64,000 bases of DNA, from NCBI RefSeq assembly GCF_037975245.1, contig NC_092569.1, positions 24,218,168 through 24,282,167 of the forward strand. Reading direction: 5' to 3'. The stretch's first letter is position 1. Each line of letters begins with the position of its first letter. Origin of the DNA: Apostichopus japonicus (lineage: Eukaryota > Echinodermata > Holothuroidea > Aspidochirotida > Stichopodidae). This document shows positions 1 through 10,180 of this stretch, in pieces. The notes beneath the pieces are model-generated. The model saw only the letters and a list, made by a program, of their open reading frames with translations, did not search any database and had not been told where the DNA came from. The translations under genes and the position numbers were made by a program.

Positions 1-96
1 CGAACCCCGGTGATGACGTCTTTTGCCGATCTTTTACAGCGGGTGCCTACATGGGGAGCTGTAAGTATTAGTTAATCGGCCTAATATCTCAGTCCA

Positions 97-126
97 TACA
101 GTGGCGCGATGGCTTGGCGCACTGTA
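97..126 (+). other. Hairpin 1 of the satellite monomer (example copy)
   Basis: TACAGTG at 97-103 is the exact reverse complement of CACTGTA at 120-126. After one bulged G, CGC pairs with GCG, giving about 10 bp closed by a 9-nt loop, GATGGCTTG. The variable GGCTTGGCG/GGCGTGGCG site falls in this loop, so the stem is kept while the loop changes. It coincides with the A box and D-arm-like region. The same arrangement is repeated in most units of the array. Confidence 0.75.
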
Positions 127-154
127 CGAGATGATGAGCGAGACTCTCTTTTGC

Positions 155-178
155 ATCGCTGGTTCGAACCCCGGTGAT
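155..178 (+). other. Hairpin 2 (T-arm-like) of the satellite monomer
   Basis: ATCGCTGG (155-162) can pair with CCGGTGAT (171-178) as 8 bp with two G-U pairs. The loop is TTCGAACC, which carries the B-box core. A true tRNA T arm has 5 bp and a 7-nt loop, so this is T-arm-like but longer and shifted by one. The segment is among the most constant parts of the monomer. Rare copies have GATTCGAACC, AGTTCGAACC or GGTTTGAACC. Confidence 0.6.
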
Positions 179-197
179 GACGTCTTTTGCCGATCTT

Positions 198-228
198 TTA
201 CAGCGGGTGCCTACACGGTGAGCTGTAA
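198..228 (+). other. Hairpin 3 of the satellite monomer
   Basis: TTACAGC (198-204) is the exact reverse complement of GCTGTAA (222-228). The loop between them carries GTG and CAC, which can pair again around CCTA. The most variable site of the monomer (ACGGTGAG, ATGGGGAG, ATGGTTAG, ACTGTGAG, ATAGGGAG) lies inside this loop, while the 7-bp stem is nearly constant. A fourth, weaker inverted repeat (TATTAG 66-71 / CTAATA 81-86) follows in units with the CCTAATATC variant and is broken in units with CCTCAT, CCGAAT or CCAAAT. Confidence 0.65.
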
Positions 229-720
229 GTATTAGTTAATCGGCCAAATATCTCAGTCCATACAGTGGCGCGATGGCGTGGCGCACTGTACGAGCTGATG
301 AGCGAGACTCTCTTTTGCATCGCTGGTTCGAACCCCGGTGATGACGTCTTTTGCCGATCTTTTACAGCGGGTGCCTACACGGTGAGCTGTAAGTATTAGT
401 TAATCGGCCAAATATCTCAGTCCATACAGTGGCGCGATGGCGTGGCGCACTGTACGAGCTGATGAGCGAGACTCTCTTTTGCATCGCTGGTTCGAACCCC
501 GGTGATGACGTCTTTTGCCGATCTTTTACAGCGGGTGCCTACACGGTGAGCTGTAAGTATTAGTTAATCGGCCTAATATCTCAGTCCATACAGTGGCTCG
601 ATGGCGTGGCGCACTGTACGAGCTGATGAGCGAGACTCTCTTTTGCATCGCTGGTTCGAACCCCGGTGATGACGTCTTTTGCCGATCTTTTACAGCGGGT
701 GCCTACACGGTGAGCTGTAA

Positions 721-2080
721 GTATTAGTTAATCGGCCTAATATCTCAGTCCATACAGTGGCGCGATGGCTTCGCGCACTGTACGAGCTGATGAGCGAGAC
801 TCTCTTTTGCATCGCTGGTTCGAACCCCGGTGATGACGTCTTTTGCCGATCTTTTACAGCGGCTGCCTACATGGGGAGCTGTAAGTATTAGTTAATCGGC
901 CTAATATCTCAGTCCATAGAGTGGCGCGATGGCTTGGCGCACTGTACGAGCTGATGAGCGAGACTCTCTTTTGCATCGCTGGTTCGAACCCCGGTGATGA
1001 CGTCTTTTGCCGATCTTTTTCAGCGGGTGCCTACACGGTGAGCTGTAAGTATTAGTTAATCGGCCTAATATCTCAGTCCATACAGTGGCGCGATGGCTTG
1101 GCGCACTGTACGAGATGATGAGCGAGACTCTCTTTGCATCGCTGGTTCGAACCCCGGTGATGACGTCTTTTGCCGATCTTTTACAGCGGGTGCCTACACG
1201 GTGAGCTGTAAGTATTAGTTAATCGGCCTAATATCTCAGTCCATACAGTGGCGCGATGGCGTGGCGTACTGTACGAGCTGATGAGCGAGACTCTCTTTTG
1301 CATCGCTGGTTCGAACCCCGGTGATGACGTCTTTTGCCGATCTTTTACAGCGGGTGCCTACACGGTGAGCTGTAAGTATTAGTTAATCGGCCGAATATCT
1401 CAGTCCATACAGTGGCGCGATGGCGTGGCGCACTGTACGAGCTGATGAGCGAGACTCTCTTTTGCATCGCTGGTTCGAACCCCGGTGATGACGTCTTTTG
1501 CCGATCTTTTACAGCGGGTGCCTACATGGGGAGCTGTAAGTATTAGTTAATCGGCCTAATATCTCAGTCCATACAGTGGCGCGATGGCTTGGCGCACTGT
1601 ACGAGCTGATGAGCGAGACTCTCTTTTGCATCGCTGGTTCGAACCCCGGTGATGACGTCTTTTGCCGATCTTTTACAGCGGGTGCCTACACGGTGAGCTG
1701 TAAGTATTAGTTAATCGGCCTAATATCTCAGTCCATACAGTGGCGCGATGGCTTCGCGCACTGTACGAGCTGATGAGCGAGACTCTCTTTTGCATCGCTG
1801 GTTCGAACCCCGGTGATGACGTCTTTTGCCGATCTTTTACAGCGGCTGCCTACATGGGGAGCTGTAAGTATTAGTTAATCGGCCTAATATCTCAGTCCAA
1901 AGAGTGGCGCGATGGCTTGGCGCACTGTACGAGCTGATGAGCGAGACTCTCTTTTGCATCGCTGGTTCGAACCCCGGTGATGACGTCTTTTGCCGATCTT
2001 TTTCAGCGGGTGCCTACACGGTGAGCTGTAAGTATTAGTTAATCGGCCTAATATCTCAGTCCATACAGTGGCGCGATGGC
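721..2080 (+). repeat. Six-monomer higher-order repeat, offset 983 bp
   Basis: Private variants recur 983 bp apart: GGCTTCGCGCACTG (near 768 and 1751), CAGCGGCTGCC, CCATAGAGTGG/CCAAAGAGTGG, and an extra T in GATCTTTTTCAGCGG (before 1021 and 2004). Six units of 164 bp minus one base (a T lost near 1133, CTCTTTGC) give 983. This shows a local tandem duplication of a six-unit block. Confidence 0.85.
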
Positions 2081-3125
2081 TTGGCGCACTGTACGAGCTG
2101 ATGAGCGAGACTCTCTTTTGCATCGCTGGTTCGAACCCCGGTGATGACGTCTTTTGCCGATCTTTTACAGCGGGTGCCTACATGGGGAGCTGTAAGTATT
2201 AGTTAATCGGCCGAATATCTCAGTCCATACAGTGGCGCGATGGCTTGACGCACTGTACGAGATGATGAGCGAGACTCTCTTTTGCATCGCTGGTTCGAAC
2301 CCCGGTGATGACGTCTTTTGCCGATCTTTTACAGCGGGTGCCTACACGGTGAGCTGTAAGTATTAGTTAATCGGCCTAATATCTCAGTCCATACAGTGGC
2401 TCGATGGCTTGGCGCACTGTACGAGCTGATGAGCGAGACTCTCTTTTGCATCGCTGGTTCGAACCCCGGTGATGACGTCTTTTGCCGATCTTTTACAGCG
2501 GGTGCCTACACGGTGAGCTGTAAGTATTAGTTAATCGGCCGAATATCTCAGTCCATACAGTGGCGCGATGGCTTGGCGCACTGTACGAGCTGATGAGCGA
2601 GACTCTCTTTTGCATCGCTGGTTCGAACCCCGGTGATGACGTCTTTTGCCGATCTTTTACAGCGGGTGCCTACATGGGGAGCTGTAAGTATTAGTTAATC
2701 GGCCTAATATCTCAGTCCATACAGTGGCGCGATGGCTTGGCGCACTGTACGAGATGATGAGCGAGACTCTCTTTTGCATCGCTGGTTCGAACCCCGGTGA
2801 TGACGTCTTTTGCCGATCTTTTACAGCGGGTGCCTACACGGTGAGCTGTAAGTATTAGTTAATCGGCCTAATATCTCAGTCCATACAGTGGCGCGATGGC
2901 TTGGCGCACTGTACGAGCTGATGAGCGAGACTCTCTTTTGCATCGCTGGTTCGAACCCCGGTGATGACGTCTTTTGCCGATCTTTTACAGCGGGTGCCTA
3001 CACGGTGAGCTGTAAGTATTAGTTAATCGGCCGAATATCTCAGTCCATACAGTGGCGCGATGGCTTGGCGCACTGTACGAGCTGATGAGCGAGACTCTCT
3101 TTTGCATCGCTGGTTCGAACCCCGG

Positions 3126-3245
3126 TGATGGCGTCTTTTGCCGAAGTATTAGTAAATCGGCCTAATATCTCAGTCCATACAGTGGCGCGATGGCGTGGCG
3201 CACTGTACGAGCTGATGAGCGAGACTCTCTTTTGCATCGCTGGTT
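3126..3245 (+). repeat. Satellite monomer with internal 34-bp deletion
   Basis: The CGAACC landmarks at 3116 and 3246 are only 130 bp apart instead of 164. The text jumps from TTTTGCCGA straight to AGTATTAG, removing the second T4 run and the whole of hairpin 3. This is the most obviously truncated copy seen in the array. The A and B boxes of the following unit remain. Confidence 0.9.
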
Positions 3246-5824
3246 CGAACCCCGGTGATGACGTCTTTTGCCGATCTTTTACAGCGGGTGCCTACACGGT
3301 GAGCTGTAAGTATTAGTTAATCGGCCTAATATCTCAGTACATACAGTGGCGCGATGGCGTGGCGCACTGTACGAGCTGATGAGCGAGACTCTCTTTTGCA
3401 TCGCTGGTTCGAACCCCGGTGATGACGTCTTTTGCCGATCTTTTACAGCGGGTGCCTACACGGTGAGCTGTAAGTATTAGTTAATCGGCCGAATATCTCA
3501 GTCCATACAGTGGCGCGATGGCTTGGCGCACTGTACGAGCTGATGAGCGAGACTCTCTTTTGCATCGCTGGTTCGAACCCCGGTGATGACGTCTTTTGCT
3601 GCCGATCTTTTACAGCGGGTGCCTACACGGTGAGCTGTAAGTATTAGTTAATCGGCCTAATATCTCAGTCCATACAGTGGCGCGATGGCATGGCGCACTG
3701 TACGAGCTGATGAGCGAGACTCTCTTTTGCATCGCTGGTTCGAACCCCGGTGATGACGTCTTTTGCCGATCTTTTACAGCGGGTGCCTATACGGTGAGCT
3801 GTAAGTATTAGTTAATCGGCCTAATATCTCAGTCCATACAGTGGCGCGATGGCGTGGCGCACTGTACGAGCTGATGAGCGAGACTCTCTTTTGCATCGCT
3901 GGTTCGAACCCCGGTGATGACGTCTTTTGCCGATCTTTTACAGCGGGTGCCTACACGGTGAGCTGTAAGTATTAGTTAATCGGCCTAATATCTCAGTCCA
4001 TACAGTGGCGCGATGGCGTGGCGCACTGTACGAGCTGATGAGCGAGACTCTCTTTTGCATCGCTGGTTCGAACCCCGGTGATGACGTCTTTTGCCGATCT
4101 TTTACAGCGGGTGCCTACACGGTGAGCTGTAAGTATTAGTTAATCGGCCTAATATCTCAGTCCATACAGTGGCCCGATGGCTTGGCGCACTGTACGAGCT
4201 GATGAGCGAGACTCTCTTTTGCATCGCTGGTTCGAACCCCGGTGATGACGTCTTTTGCCGATCTTTTACAGCGGGTGCCTACATGGGGAGCTGTAAGTAT
4301 TAGTTAATCGGCCTAATATCTCAGTCCATACAGTGGCGCGATGGCTTGGCGCACTGTACGAGATGATGAGCGAGACTCTCTTTTGCATCGCTGGTTCGAA
4401 CCCCGGTGATGACGTCTTTTGCCGATCTTTTACAGCGGGTGCCTACACGGTGAGCTGTAAGTATTAGTTAATCGGCCGAATATCTCAGTCCATACAGTGG
4501 CGCGATGGCTTGGCGCACTGTACGAGCTGATGAGCGAGACTCTCTTTTGCATCGCTGGTTCGAACCCCGGTGATGACGTCTTTTGCCGATCTTTTACAGC
4601 GGGTGCCTACATGGGGAGCTGTAAGTATTAGTTAATCGGCCTAATATCTCAGTCCATACAGTGGCGCGATGGCTTGGCGCACTGTACGAGATGATGAGCG
4701 AGACTCTCTTTTGCATCGCTGGTTCGAACCCCGGTGATGACGTCTTTTGCCGATCTTTTACAGCGGGTGCCTACACGGTGAGCTGTAAGTATTAGTTAAT
4801 CGGCCAAATATCTCAGTCCATACAGTGGCGCGATGGCGTGGCGCACTGTACGAGCTGATGAGCGAGACTCTCTTTTGCATCGCTGGTTCGAACCCCGGTG
4901 ATGACGTCTTTTGCCGATCTTTTACAGCGGGTGCCTACACGGTGAGCTGTAAGTATTAGTTAATCGGCCAAATATCTCAGTCCATACAGTGGCGCGATGG
5001 CGTGGCGCACTGTACGAGCTGATGAGCGAGACTCTCTTTTGCATCGCTGGTTCGAACCCCGGTGATGACGTCTTTTGCCGATCTTTTACAGCGGGTGCCT
5101 ACACGGTGAGCTGTAAGTATTAGTTAATCGGCCTAATATCTCAGTCCATACAGTGGCTCGATGGCGTGGCGCACTGTACGAGCTGATGAGCGAGACTCTC
5201 TTTTGCATCGCTGGTTCGAACCCCGGTGATGACGTCTTTTGCCGATCTTTTACAGCGGGTGCCTACATGGGGAGCTGTAAGTATTAGTTAATCGGCCTCA
5301 TATCTCAGTCCATACAGTGGCGCGATGGCTTGGCGCACTGTACGAGCTGATGAGCGAGACTCTCTTTTGCATCGCTGGTTCGAACCCCGGTGATGACGTC
5401 TTTTGCCGATCTTTTACAGCGGGTGCCTACACGGTGAGCTGTAAGTATTAGTTAATCGGCCTAATATCTCAGTACATACAGTGGCTCGATGGCGTGGCGC
5501 ACTGTACGAGCTGATGAGCGAGACTCTCTTTTGCATCGCTGGTTCGAACCCCGGTGATGACGTCTTTTGCCGATCTTTTACAGCGGGTGCCTATACGGTG
5601 AGCTGTAAGTATTAGTTAATCGGCCTAATATCTCAGTCCATACAGTGGCGCGATGGCGTGGCGCACTGTACGAGCTGATGAGCGAGACTCTCTTTTGTAT
5701 CGCTGGTTCGAACCCCGGTGATGACGTCTTTTGCCGATCTTTTACAGCGGGTGCCTACACGGTGAGCTGTAAGTATTAGTTAATCGGCCAAATATCTCAG
5801 TCCATACAGTGGCGCGATGGCTTG

Positions 5825-8220
5825 GCGCACTGTACGAGCTGATGAGCGAGACTCTCTTTTGCATCGCTGGTTCGAACCCCGGTGATGACGTCTTTTGCCG
5901 ATCTTTTACAGCGGGTGCCTACACGGTGAGCTGTAAGTATTAGTTAATCGGCCTAATATCTCAGTCCATACAGTGGCGCGATGGCTTGGCGCACTGTACG
6001 AGCTGATGAGCGAGACTCTCTTTTGCATCGCTGGTTCGAACCCCGGTGATGACGTCTTTTGCCGATCTTTTACAGCGGGTGCCTACACGGTGAGCTGTAA
6101 GTATTAGTTAATCGGCCTAATATCTCAGTCCATACAGTGGCGCGATGGCTTGGCGCACTGTACGAGCTGATGAGCGAGACTCTCTTTTGCATCGCTGGTT
6201 CGAACCCCGGTGATGACGTCTTTTGCTGCCGATCTTTTACAGCGGGTGCCTACACGGTGAGCTGTAAGTATTAGTTGATCGGCCTAATATCTCAGTCCAT
6301 ACAGTGGCGCGATGGCTTGGCGCACTGTACGAGCTGATGAGCGAGACTCTCTTTTGCATCGCTGGTTCGAACCCCGGTGATGACGTCTTTTGCCGATCTT
6401 TTACAGCGGGTGCCTACACGGTGAGCTGTAAGTATTAGTTAATCGGCCTAATATCTCAGTCCATACAGTGGCGCGATGGCGTGGCGCACTGTACGAGCTG
6501 ATGAGCGAGACTCTCTTTTGCATCGCTGGTTCGAACCCCGGTGATGACGTCTTTTGCCGATCTTTTACAGCGGGTGCCTACATGGGGAGCTGTAAGTATT
6601 AGTTAATCGGCCTCATATCTCAGTCCATACAGTGGCGCGATGGCTTGGCGCACTGTACGAGCTGATGAGCGAGACTCTCTTTTGCATCGCTGGTTCGAAC
6701 CCCGGTGATGACGTCTTTTGCCGATCTTTTACAGCGGGTGCCTACACGGTGAGCTGTAAGTATTAGTTAATCGGCCTAATATCTCAGTCCATACAGTGGC
6801 GCGATGGCGTGGCGCACTGTACGAGCTGATGAGCGAGACTCTCTTTTGCATCGCTGGTTCGAACCCCGGTGATGACGTCTTTTGCCGATCTTTTACAGCG
6901 GGTGCCTACACGGTGAGCTGTAAGTATTAGTTAATCGGCCTAATATCTCAGTCCATACAGTGGCGCGATGGCGTGGCGCACTGTACGAGCTGATGAGCGA
7001 GACTCTCTTTTGCATCGCTGGTTCGAACCCCGGTGATGACGTCTTTTGCCGATCTTTTACAGCGGGTGCCTACACGGTGAGCTGTAAGTATTAGTTAATC
7101 GGCCTAATATCTCAGTCCATACAGTGGCGCGATGGCTTGGCGCACTGTACGAGCTGATGAGCGAGACTCTCTTTTGCATCGCTGGTTCGAACCCCGGTGA
7201 TGACGTCTTTTGCCGATCTTTTACAGCGGGTGCCTACACGGTGAGCTGTAAGTATTAGTTAATCGGCCTAATATCTCAGTCCATACAGTGGCGCGATGGC
7301 TTGGCGCACTGTACGAGCTGATGAGCGAGACTCTCTTTTGCATCGCTGGTTCGAACCCCGGTGATGACGTCTTTTGCTGCCGATCTTTTACAGCGGGTGC
7401 CTACACGGTGAGCTGTAAGTATTAGTTGATCGGCCTAATATCTCAGTCCATACAGTGGCGCGATGGCTTGGCGCACTGTACGAGCTGATGAGCGAGACTC
7501 TCTTTTGCATCGCTGGTTCGAACCCCGGTGATGACGTCTTTTGCCGATCTTTTACAGCGGGTGCCTACACGGTGAGCTGTAAGTATTAGTTAATCGGCCT
7601 AATATCTCAGTCCATACAGTGGCGCGATGGCGTGGCGCACTGTACGAGCTGATGAGCGAGACTCTCTTTTGCATCGCTGGTTCGAACCCCGGTGATGACG
7701 TCTTTTGCCGATCTTTTACAGCGGGTGCCTACATGGGGAGCTGTAAGTATTAGTTAATCGGCCTCATATCTCAGTCCATACAGTGGCGCGATGGCTTGGC
7801 GCACTGTACGAGCTGATGAGCGAGACTCTCTTTTGCATCGCTGGTTCGAACCCCGGTGATGACGTCTTTTGCCGATCTTTTACAGCGGGTGCCTACACGG
7901 TGAGCTGTAAGTATTAGTTAATCGGCCTAATATCTCAGTCCATACAGTGGCGCGATGGCGTGGCGCACTGTACGAGCTGATGAGCGAGACTCTCTTTTGC
8001 ATCGCTGGTTCGAACCCCGGTGATGACGTCTTTTGCCGATCTTTTACAGCGGGTGCCTACACGGTGAGCTGTAAGTATTAGTTAATCGGCCTAATATCTC
8101 AGTCCATACAGTGGCGCGATGGCGTGGCGCACTGTACGAGCTGATGAGCGAGACTCTCTTTTGCATCGCTGGTTCGAACCCCGGTGATGACGTCTTTTGC
8201 CGATCTTTTACAGCGGGTGC
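5825..8220 (+). repeat. Seven-monomer higher-order repeat, offset 1151 bp
   Basis: The rare markers TTTTGCTGCC (6221 and 7372), TTAGTTGATC (6271 and 7422) and CCTCATATC (6611 and 7762) recur exactly 1151 bp apart, that is six 164-bp units plus one of 167. Matching flanks run from about 5825 to 7069 and from about 6976 to 8220, so the two copies are directly adjacent. Confidence 0.88.
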
Positions 8221-10180
8221 CTACATGGGGAGCTGTAAGTATTAGTTAATCGGCCTAATATCTCAGTCCATACAGTGGCGCGATGGCTTGGCGCACTGTA
8301 CGAGCTGATGAGCGAGACTCTCTTTTGCATCGCTGGTTCGAACCCCGGTGATGACGTCTTTTGCCGATCTTTTACAGCGGGTGCCTACACGGTGAGCTGT
8401 AAGTATTAGTTAATCGGACTAATATCTCAGTCCATACAGTGGCGCGATGGCTTGGCGCACTGTACGAGCTGATGAGCGAGACTCTCTTTTGCATCGCTGG
8501 TTCGAACCCCGGTGATGACGTCTTTTGCCGATCTTTTACAGCAGAAGCGTACACGGGAAGCTGTAAGTATTAGTTAATCGGCCTAATATCTCAGTCCATG
8601 CAGTGGCGCGATGGCTTGGCGCACTGTACGAGCTGATGAGCGAGACTCTCTTTTGCATCGCTGGTTCGAACCCCGGTGATGACGTCTTTTGCCGATCTTT
8701 TACAGCGGGTGCCTACACGGTGAGCTGTAAGTATTAGTTAATCGGCCTAATATCTCAGTCCATACAGTGGCGCGATGGCGTGGCGCACTGTACGAGCTGA
8801 TGAGCGAGACTCTCTTTTGCATCGCTGGTTCGAACCCCGGTGATGACGTCTTTTGCCGATCTTTTACAGCGGGTGCCTATACGGTGAGCTGTAAGTATTA
8901 GTTAATCGGCCTAATATCTCAGTCCATACAGTGGCGCGATGGCGTGGCGCACTGTACGAGCTGATGAGCGAGACTCTCTTTTGCATCGCTGGTTCGAACC
9001 CCGGTGATGACGTCTTTTGCCGATCTTTTACAGCGGGTGCCTACACGGTGAGCTGTAAGTATTAGTTAATCGGCCTAATATCTCAGTCCATACAGTGGCG
9101 CGATGGCGTGGCGCACTGTACGAGCTGATGAGCGAGACTCTCTTTTGCATCGCTGGTTCGAACCCCGGTGATGACGTCTTTTGCCGATCTTTTACAGCGG
9201 GTGCCTACATGGGGAGCTGTAAGTATTAGTTAATCGGCCTCATATCTCAGTCCATACAGTGGCGCGATGGCTTGGCGCACTGTACGAGCTGATGAGCGAG
9301 ACTCTCTTTTGCATCGCTGGTTCGAACCCCGGTGATGACGTCTTTTGCCGATCTTTTACAGCGGGTGCCTACACGGTGAGCTGTAAGTATTAGTTAATCG
9401 GCCTAATATCTCAGTCCATACAGTGGCGCGATGGCGTGGCGCACTGTACGAGCTGATGAGCGAGACTCTCTTTTGCATCGCTGGTTCGAACCCCGGTGAT
9501 GACGTCTTTTGCCGATCTTTTACAGCGGGTGCCTACACGGTGAGCTGTAAGTATTAGTTAATCGGCCTAATATCTCAGTCCATACAGTGGCGCGATGGCG
9601 TGGCGCACTGTACGAGCTGATGAGCGAGACTCTCTTTTGCATCGCTGGTTCGAACCCCGGTGATGACGTCTTTTGCCGATCTTTTACAGCGGGTGCCTAC
9701 ATGGGGAGCTGTAAGTATTAGTTAATCGGCCTAATATCTCAGTCCATACAGTGGCGCGATGGCTTGGCGCACTGTACGAGCTGATGAGCGAGACTCTCTT
9801 TTGCATCGCTGGTTTGAACCCCGGTGATGACGTCTTTTGCCGATCTTTTACAGCGGGTGCCTACACGGTGAGCTGTAAGTATTAGTTAATCGGACTAATA
9901 TCTCAGTCCATACAGTGGCGCGATGGCTTGGCGCACTGTACGAGCTGATGAGCGAGACTCTCTTTTGCATCGCTGGTTCGAACCCCGGTGATGACGTCTT
10001 TTGCCGATCTTTTACAGCGGAAGCGTACACGGGAAGCTGTAAGTATTAGTTAATCGGCCTAATATCTCAGTCCATGCAGTGGCGCGATGGCTTGGCGCAC
10101 TGTACGAGCTGATGAGCGAGACTCTCTTTTGCATCGCTGGTTCGAACCCCGGTGATGACGTCTTTTGCCGATCTTTTACA
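7402..10180 (+). repeat. Nine-monomer higher-order repeat, offset 1476 bp
   Basis: CCTCATATC (7762 and 9238), the GGACTAATATC variant (about 8417 and 9893) and the GCGTACACGGGAAG variant recur 1476 bp apart, exactly nine units of 164 bp. Copies are adjacent (about 7402-8704 and 8878-10180). This block overlaps the seven-unit repeat, so two duplications are nested. Confidence 0.88.

Larger units (their letters stand above)
85..199 (+). ncRNA. Representative tRNA-like pol III unit in one monomer
   Basis: This is one example of a pattern present in almost every monomer. An A-box-like block TGGCGCGATGG lies at 102-112, and a perfect B box GGTTCGAACCC at 161-171. The 59-bp start-to-start spacing is wider than in a type I tRNA but within the range RNA polymerase III accepts. 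A D-arm-like GCGC / 9-nt loop / GCGC overlaps the A box. T4 runs that could end transcription follow at 185-188 and 196-199, giving an expected RNA of about 100-115 nt. A further T4 at 149-152 lies between the boxes and could cause early termination. No convincing anticodon arm is seen, and the acceptor stem and canonical T stem are imperfect. It is therefore not a functional tRNA gene, more like a tRNA-derived SINE head frozen in a satellite. Transcription is inferred. Confidence 0.5.
1..707 (+). repeat. Satellite block identical to 4561-5267
   Basis: Line-by-line comparison shows this segment identical to 4561-5267 (offset 4560), including rare variants such as CCAAATATC, GAGATGATGAG and GTGGCTCGATGG. 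The copies part at 708/5268 (CTACACGG against CTACATGG). The left end may extend outside the window. This is recent segmental duplication inside the array, by unequal exchange or replication-based copying. Confidence 0.9.

Noticed and set aside
125-140. C/D-box snoRNA motif (ATGATGA in the GAGATGATGAG variant)
   Set aside because: Most units have CTGATGA instead, and no D box with a terminal stem is placed correctly.
129-146. Hammerhead-ribozyme-like core (CTGATGA followed by GAGA) in satellite monomers, as in some animal satellite and retrozyme repeats
   Set aside because: There is no room for stem II between CTGATGA and the GAGA word, no GAAA in a suitable place, and common variants (GATGATGAG, CTGTTGAG) break the core. 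The minus strand has no such core.
155-178. CENP-B-box-like word around TTCG in the satellite
   Set aside because: On either strand only part of the TTCG....A..CGGG pattern is met; the CGGG end is missing.
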